A stretch of 64,000 bases of DNA, taken from NCBI GenBank assembly GCA_946415705.1, contig CAMKTN010000001.1, positions 1 through 64,000 of the forward strand, read 5' to 3'. Below are positions 44,601 through 53,600 of the stretch, piece by piece; position 1 is the stretch's first letter, and the number at the start of each line of letters is the position of its first letter. The notes under the pieces were generated by a model. It worked only from the letters and a program-made list of their open reading frames with translations, was not told the DNA's origin and searched no databases. Source of the stretch: an uncultured Prevotellaceae bacterium (GTDB lineage: Bacteria > Bacteroidota > Bacteroidia > Bacteroidales > Bacteroidaceae). The translations under genes were made by a program, and so were the position numbers.

Positions 44601-47600
44601 GTTGACGAAGCCGCCCGAGATAGCGACAGTGGGATTGCCGGTGTAGGCTGCCTGGTTGCCGCCGCCATAGACATTCGCGATGGCGTAGGTCGCAGGGGCA
44701 ACGGGTTCGGCCGTGCCGTTGACGGCGACGGCCACCGTCAGCTGCGGAGCACCATAGATATTGTTGCAACCGAAGACATTGGCGGCCTTGCCGCCGGTGA
44801 CAGTCACCGTGACAGGGCCGTTCACATTGGCAGCAACAGCCTCCACGGCCGGAGTCTTCACGTCGCCCACGTTCTTGGTGCTGGCGATGACTTCTGCATC
44901 TTCTGCCGTATAGAGGACGGCTGGCGTCGCGAGCTGTCCCAGGCCGCCGCCATAGACGCTGCCAGTGACGGTGGAGCCTGCCAGGTTGACATTCGTCACA
45001 TAAGTCCTATAAGTCTCATTGGCCCCATCATACGCCGTATTGGTCAGTGCCAGCGCACCGCCGCCATAGACATCGTTCTCAACGGTTCCCCCGTTGAGAG
45101 CAACAGTGACAGCCTCGGTGACATTTCCCTGGCTGCCGCCGCCATAGACATCGTGCTTGACGGTTCCCCCCTTCAAAGTTACGCTTGTGGCTCCGTTGAC
45201 CGTGGCCGTAGTACCGAGACCGCCGCCATAGACATCGTTGACGTAGCCGTTTTTCATCACGACGCTGACACCGCCAGTACCGTTGTAGGCTGCCTGGTTG
45301 CCGCCGCCATATACGTTGGCGATGGCATAGGTGGCCGGAGCTTCAGGCTCTTTAGTATTATTGATGTAGACGGTTGCTGTGCTCTGTGGAGAACCTAGCA
45401 CATTGTTACAGCCAAAGACATTGGTTACGCTGCCACCCTCGACATTCACGGTCACAGGACCATAGACGTCGGCAGCATAGTCACCCTCGTTGTCTTCACC
45501 AAGACCGCCGCCGTACATATTGCCGGTAATAGTACCGCCATAGAGGTTGACCTCGGTAGCCTTTCCTGCATTTGCAGTGAAGGTAGGACTTTCAACGGTG
45601 CCGCCCTTCGTGGCGTTCACCTTACCCTTGGCACTGCCGCCATAGACATCGCCGGTGATATTGGCATAGCCTTCGTAGGTATAGACGGGATCGCCCTCAG
45701 CAGCGGTATTTTCACGATTACCGATATTCACCGTTACATCGCCCGTCACCGTGGTCGTCTGACCATAGCCACCACCGAAGATATTGCCGGCGATGTTGAC
45801 ACCGAGGCTCTGTGAGGCTGTGCCGATGATGAGCGTGGTGTTGCCAACCACGTCGGCAGAATAGCCGCCGCCATAGACACCGGCCTCCAGCTCGATGAAG
45901 GAATTTGCGGTCGGGTTGAGATAGCCGTTTTCCTCCGTTGCGGCTGTTCCGCTGGTGATGTTGACACCAAGGGGTGCATTCTTCGGGTCGGACGTCTCAG
46001 TGCCAATCTCTATCGTGGCATTACCCGTAAGGGGTGCAGCATTGCCGCCACCGAAGACCTGCGCAATCTTACCGATATGATCCTGCTCGACGTCATTTAC
46101 AGTACCCTTCTGCTCGTTAATCCATACATGCGTATTGCCGACAACGTCTGCCGTGACACCATAGCCTCCGCCAAAGACCCTGCCGATGGAGGTACATGAG
46201 AAGACATTCACCCGAATGGCATCGGCATCGACAGCAACATGGGGTTCGCCCTCACGGGCGTTGGGCGTCCATGTCCCGTCTTCATCATCATAGTGGCATC
46301 CCCATATTGAGTACGGCGCGTTGTAGCCACCGCCATATAGCTCGCCGATAATGAGGGGCTCACAGCCGCCTTCGTAGGCATTCACGGTGATGGAACCGTT
46401 GATGCTGCCGCCCTGGTCGTTGCCGCCGAACACACGGCCGAACTTACCACTACGCACCGTGAGGCTGACATTGCCGTTGATGGTGGCGTTCTTGGCACCG
46501 CCATACACAGCCTCTACGAATTCCTCGGGCATACAGTCCAGTTCGATATTGACATCGCCGTCCATCGGTGCCACCTGTCCGGCACCGTAGATCTCTCCCA
46601 CCTTCAGGGCGCACTTTTCGTTGCTTTCCTTGCGCTCCAGAGCGGTGCCGCCTACTACATTACCTCTTTCGTTACTGCCGCCATAGATGACATGCACCTG
46701 ACCGCCGATGAGCTTGGTTTTGGCGATTCCGGTGCCGTAGCGGCCATTGGCGTTATCGGCCTCGTAGGCCGCCTTGTCGATGACACCCACATCGGCGCCT
46801 GGATTGCCATCGCCGGCACCGTTACCGCCACCGAACAGCTGGTCGATGATGTAGGCGCTGTTGACGGTGACTTCCGTGGCAGGCGCCGCAGCTGCATTAC
46901 CGCCACCATATACATATTCTATACTTGTCGAATCGCAACCCTCAATGAGCACTTCGGCGAAAGCCTTTTCAAACTTCTCCTTTTTGGTAGCATATTCCGG
47001 ATCATTGGGGTCTAAGACGATGAGCGCATCTGTAGGCACATAGTCGGCTTGGTTGCCACCGCCATATACGGCTTCAACGTCGTAGCATCTTACACCTTCG
47101 CCATCTTTACCACGGTCGGCAAGAGGTGTCGTGTCAACAAGTTTCAGCGCATTCTTTGCGTCATCAAAGTTATTTGTGCGCTTCACATGTACCTTGACAT
47201 GTCCCTTCGGCGTTCCGTTCAGGTTGTTGGCACCGAAGACCTGTTGCACCTTGGCACCATCAAGCAGCACATACACATCGCCACCCACTAAAGAGACGAC
47301 GTCGCTGGTAGCACCGTTGACACCATTCTTCTGGCCCAGACCACCACCGTAGGCTTCACCATGGATGGTGCCGCTATAGAGATAGACGTTGGTTTTCTTG
47401 GTGGCATCTATAACCAAATCTTCTGCGGGCCGGGAAGCATTGGTATTACCGAATGCCGAACCGCCATAGACATTACCCCAGACGGTGGCTTCGCCGGCAT
47501 AAACGGGGGTGGGGTCGGCAGACTTCGTACCAACCTTCACCGTGACATTTCCATTGACGAGCGTGGGTTCACCCAAGCCACCGCCGAACACACGGTCGGG

Positions 47601-50600
47601 AAGCGGAGCTGGTGCGGTGGCATCCCAGGCTGTACCGATGATGCCGCCAGTCAGCGTCACTTCTGTATTACCGCCGATGGCGCCCTGCGCGTTGCAACCG
47701 CCATAGACGCCCTGAAGGACGCTACCGCCAATGATATTCACATTGGAGTTGGTGGTGACGTCGGCCATGTTACCGCCACCAAAGAGGCGCTGGCTGACAA
47801 TGCCGGAATTCATGTTCACAACAGTAGAACCACCAACGTTGGCCACGTTACCGCCGCCGAAGACATTCAGCACACCATTGGTGCCCGTGGCCACGATGTT
47901 CACCTGTGTGTCGTGGTTCACCGCAGACATATCGCCGCCGCCGAACACACCGCCGGTGGTTTCCTTGACACTACCATCGGAATTGAAAATCTTACCTTCT
48001 ACCAGTGTGCTTCCCTTGATGGTCAGGTCGGTGGAGCCCACCTTGCCAAGAGCCGTCAGGTCAACATCGGTATAGAGGTAATGATTCACCAAGTCGCTGC
48101 CACTATTACCGTTCGTCAGTGTGACACCATAGTCAGAGGCTTTCTTCCATTCGAACTCGGACTCCTCAAAATCTGCCAGCACACCTGGCTCGAACATGCC
48201 GGAGTAATTGTTGATCTTCGGATTCTTTGAGAATGCCGGCGTCTTTCTCACCTTCACTTTTGGCAGTGTGGCAGAAAAACCGCCACCGAACACATTGCCA
48301 TGCACCGTGCAGCCATCAAGAACTGAGGTGGCTTTTCCCTTCACCTCGCCATAGCTACCACCGCCATAGAAGTTCTCATTAATGATACAGTCTTTCAGGT
48401 TCGACTCCACATCGTTGCACGCTGCCAAAGAGAAGGAAGCAAACTTGATATAGAAGCGACCACCTGTGGTACCACCGGACCAGGCAAAGAACTCGTAATC
48501 AACATCGGTGGCCACACCAATACCCTTCTTACCATATTGGGCATCATCACCACCACCATTTTTAGAATTGGTCGTCTTACCATCAAAGTATTTGCCACGG
48601 TCCTTGGCATTGGTAAAATTACTAGCCCAGCTGCTCCAACTGCCTGCACCTGAGACATCATAATATTTCTTTCTGGAATAGGACGTACCACCGAAACCGG
48701 CACCGAAATACTTGGTGAAAGTACATCCCTCGGCATTGGTGGTTACGTTCTTGCCGCTCTGCATATCACCGAACTTCGGGCCACCGCAGTAAAGGGTCAC
48801 ATGACTATTGAAGATGTTCACGGTGACATCGCCCGTGATGGGCTTGGCAGCATTCACACCGCCGCCATAGAAGGCATCCATGTCGGCTTCGTAGATTTGC
48901 CACGTGACGCTGCCGTCAATCTTCTCCTGCGATGCACCTGCCGCTTCCTCGAAGTAGCCGCCACTGATGTAGCACTCGGCATTGTCGCCTGCCCTTACCT
49001 TAGCATCCTGATTATAAGTGCCGGAAAGGTAGAATTCCTTATATTCTCCACCCGTCACAGAAACGGGGATATGAGGGGTACTCTGGCTTCCATCGCCATG
49101 TGTACCCAATCCAAACGACTGTATGCGGACATTGCTACCCACATGGATGTAGGTGGTATGGCCATCGACAGTATTTGACTGAGTAGAGACAAACTGCTCG
49201 AAGTCGCCGCCGAGAAGAATCAGGGGGGCATCTTGCTTAGTACCTACGTTGTCCTTGTTCTCATACTCCACCTGGTTAGAATACACCAGACAGGTGTTGG
49301 TGGTCTCGAACCATCCCTTTGTCTTGAAGATCGTAAAATTGAGAAATGTTTTCGTACCATTAGGCTTCTGTGCCTGCGCGGTACCGGGTATATTCAGGAA
49401 GTCAAAGCGGATAGGAGCAATGACCGTACGTCCGGTATGATGGTAGATCATGCTGTAGTCTGGCTCATTATCGCTATCCCAGTCAACCGACATCATGGTG
49501 AAAGCCTTGTCTCCACCCGAAGGAACATTGTCAAGGTGGAGATTGCCCACCAATACAAGGGCATTGTCATATACGGTGGCGCCGTCAAGTGTGCCAAGGG
49601 CATCTCCGATTTTGGTGTAAACCTTCTGACCGTTAAGTCCAGGGTACTCTGTACTATTGTTCGTAGCCTGAGTGCCTAACAGATTTGTCTTGCTTTTATA
49701 ATCCGACTTATATGTCACGTCAAGTTTTTCGTCTGCCACGTATGCTGCCTTACCCCAATAGGGTTCGATGGTGATGGAGGTCACACCATAGGGTACGTCG
49801 AAGTAAGCGCCCTGCGAGAAGATGCGGCCGCTGACAGAATTCAGGTCCTTGTTGACGCTCTTACGGTCAGCGAAATTGAAGTCTGGATAGTCCTTAACGC
49901 CCGAAGCTGGATAGTTGCTGGAAGAATAGGGATCGGAAGCGGGGACGGGCGACATGGATATGATCTTCCAACCTGTCACCACTCGGTTTTCTGTATAGTT
50001 ACCCACGCCTACATCATTGTAATAGGGCAACTGCACCTTATCGTAGTTGAAGTTAAAGTGCGCTGGATCCTTGTCAGTGCGGGTGAGCTCCAGGCTGCCG
50101 ACGGTAGTAATGCTCGCTCCACTTGGCGCATTAGTACCTGTTCCGCTGATGGTTACCGACAACGTTCCTAAATTGCCACCTTTGTTGCGGTCTTCCTCTG
50201 TGGGTCTGCCATTGACTAAAGAAATGGTCGGGGCGTTTTCTACATCATAGTTGATAATAGACGGATAACGCCCTTGTGCCTTCAGCACGGGATAGGGTTT
50301 GGGAGTAGCGATGTCGCGGTCCGCTGTCTCCAGTACCCATTTTGCCATATCGCTGGGCTGCACTGTAGTGGTGGAGGTTGACGCATAGTATGCCGCCAGT
50401 TTCTTATTGCTGTTGAGCAACAGACGATAGAACTCAAAACGGTTCAAGTATTCGTCCTTAACAGCCAGCGCACAATTGTATTTATTATCGGCAATGGTTG
50501 TGGACTTCAGTTTTTCATAGGCATAGTAGTTGAAGGTGTTTAATCCGTTTTCACTACTCAGGTTGGTAATTTTATATCCACCATACACAGGAGAAGCATT

Positions 50601-53600
50601 GCTTCCGCCCGTGATGTCACCGTAGAACATACAGTTCATCACCATCGTGCGCAAATCATCAGAGGTGGAGGCATAGTTGTTGTAACCCACGACACCCCCA
50701 ACAACAGAGCCACCCTTAATCTCGGCATAGCTATAGCAGTTGGCGACGTGAGAATAATCCTGCAGATGTCCCACGATACCGCCCACGTGGCCCGATTCGG
50801 TCAAGCTGCCGGCAAGGACACCGCAGTTGTAAATGCGAGTTTCACCTTGGGCTGTACAAGCGATAGCACCGAGATGGTGCTCAGTGTTACCACTGGAGAG
50901 ATTGCCAATATCATCCAATATGATATTGCGGATAATGGCATCCTTGGCATATAATACCAACGGTATGTCGAAGGTTTGATGATACAGCTGACCGTCTATG
51001 GTTCCTTCAAAGGGATTCGTGGAGCTACCAATGGAGGCCTTCAGGTCGAAATTCTCCGTCAGGACATAGTAACCCCTCATACTCAGGATTTCATCCGTGC
51101 TGCTGACAATGATGGGCACCAGCTCAAGCACCAGCGACTGTGTGCCCTCGCCATTGTTGCCGACAGCGGCGGCTGGCAGCTGCTCGGAGAGTCCGGAGAA
51201 GGAGGTCATCACCTTGGTGTTGTCAAAGCGGGGCATCAGACGCATATTGCCGTTGCCGTCATCGACAATCATGAACGTGGCGTTGGTGATGTCCAGCGTG
51301 GTTTGGTCGTAACCAGTTGCCGTGGTATGACCTACAGACATCTCTCTCAAGGAGACTTTCGTGCTCCCTGTGCCTTTCCAGATGCCACGTTCGATGGTCG
51401 AACTCTTGGTGTCGGCGGTAAAGTAACGGGCTGTGTTCGACACACTCTGAATCTGCACGTTGTAGGGGTCGAAGCCGTTCTTGCCTGCCTCATTGTAGGC
51501 CGTTTCTATGTCAATCTTGCTCTCGGCTCCGGGCAGTGCACCCGTCTCACCAGAATATTTGTAGCCCATCTCATGGTCGATATTGAAATTGGGCTTCACC
51601 TTCCACTGAACGTCTGTCGGGATGACACCCGTGAGGGAAGGTTGATCGACAAGAGCAATGGTATTGCTGCTGTTCTGGGCATACTTGCCTGCCTGTTTCA
51701 AGAAATATGAGGAGGCCTTCACGCTACCCTCCGTGGCAGCGCCCTGATAGGCGCCGGCATAGTCGCTCTTCACCGTGTAGGTGACATAGAAGTCGGTCTT
51801 GACCTTGGCGATTTGATCGTTTATGGGGGCGTGGTCGTAAGGAATGTCAGCAAGGCTGTTGGAGTTATGTATGTAAGTTAAGGGCTCGACTGTCTTAGCA
51901 TTACCATCACTATCATAGACAGTAATCTCCTGACTGCTCACGGTGTATTTATGGTAACCGGACACTTTGGAAGCAGAGGATGATGGATACCAATGGTACT
52001 GCTGCACCATGGGGCTGTCATACTTCTTCAGCGTGGCCTTCTGGGACATCGGAATACGCGCAATCTCCCATCCGTGCTGGTCGAGAAGGATGACCTCAGG
52101 TTCCAGCACAACCGCTTCCACAGAGAACTTACCGGTGCCCATTGAGACGGTCTGGAACCAGTGATTACCTTTCTCGTAGGTCTTCGTTCCACCACCCCAT
52201 GGCTCGGCGTATGCCCAATCCTGATAGCGATGCCAGTCCCTACCTGCCACAGCGGAAGGGTTCACTTCGCCGGCTTCTGTCTCCACGGTAGGATAGTTCT
52301 TCCAGTACTGCTCGAACTTGTTCACCGTTTGATGATCTCCATCGATTTGGTTGACAGTCTTCAGCACCAAGTGATTAACGTCCTCTCCCAACAGCATATA
52401 TTCTGTAGGCGCAAGCTCGGGAGAGAAAGTCTTTACAACGTCGTGTTGCGTAATCACACCCGTCACCACATTTCCACCATGTTTGAAGGTGTAGAAGTAG
52501 GCATTGCCGGCGTAGGAGTTATCGCCCACTTTATACGACTGATTCTGGCGCGACTTGACAATGACGTGATAGGGGTCAACGGCATCGTCCGTCAGATCCG
52601 TGCCTTCGTGGTTGCTGACAAGGTACCATAGCCAGCGCGTACGCGTTGAAGCACCGCTGGACAACTGTTTTGTCCACTCAGCAGCACCATATATATAGAG
52701 GTTAAAGTCACCATTGTTATAGGGATATACAGCCTTGATTTCACTTCCGATTGGAGCTACACCATTGTTACCATCCTCAGGTAAAAAATTCTGACCATCT
52801 TCGAACTTCATCAGATAGGTCATCCCGCCCTCAATGTCAATATCATCCTTTACGTCGTAGGTAATATAGATATGTTCTCCTTCTCCAAGATCATCAAGAC
52901 CAGTTAATTCTGTCTGCGCGTCCTTGAGTGTATAAACATCGCCCGACTCATTAAAAGAACTGCTTTTCCAGTAGTGATACTCGGCCAACGGGCTCTTCCA
53001 GTCGCTTGGTATTGCCAACGAAGAAGAGGTACTTATCACAGGACCTAATATTCTTCTACCGGCTTTATCAATCAGGTAATAACTGGTCGGAATCGTAACT
53101 TCATTGATGGTTACAGCAACACTGCCTGAAGCATCCTGGAACGTGACGGTGGACCCGGATTCTGACTTCAGAATGAATGTATTAGCAGTACCTGATACGG
53201 AAGGCGTTGATGTCAGGTAGTTGCTTGTGGCCGCACTCGTGATGGTAACGGCGTAGGGGTCGCCTCCAGATATGTACCATATATGGTCTTTATTCTTATT
53301 CTGAACATTCGGAGTCGTTTCCGTGTTTACTTCGTCGAAAGTCAACGTTGTGCCACTGCTGTTGACAAAGTACTCACCGGATCCGTTCTTGAGGTTGAAC
53401 TGGCTGGCACCTTGCAGGTGCAGGAGCTTCCCCCCCAGTTTGTCCACGGTGTAGGTGATGTAGATGTTTTCTGTCGCAGGCGTCTCGTGTATTTCATCCG
53501 CTGCATTAAGAGCCGCAGCCGAGAAGGGACCTTCAAACGATTTGAACGTGATCTCCTCATCGCTGATATAGGGGCTTTTTATTTCCTCAGGGATACTGGC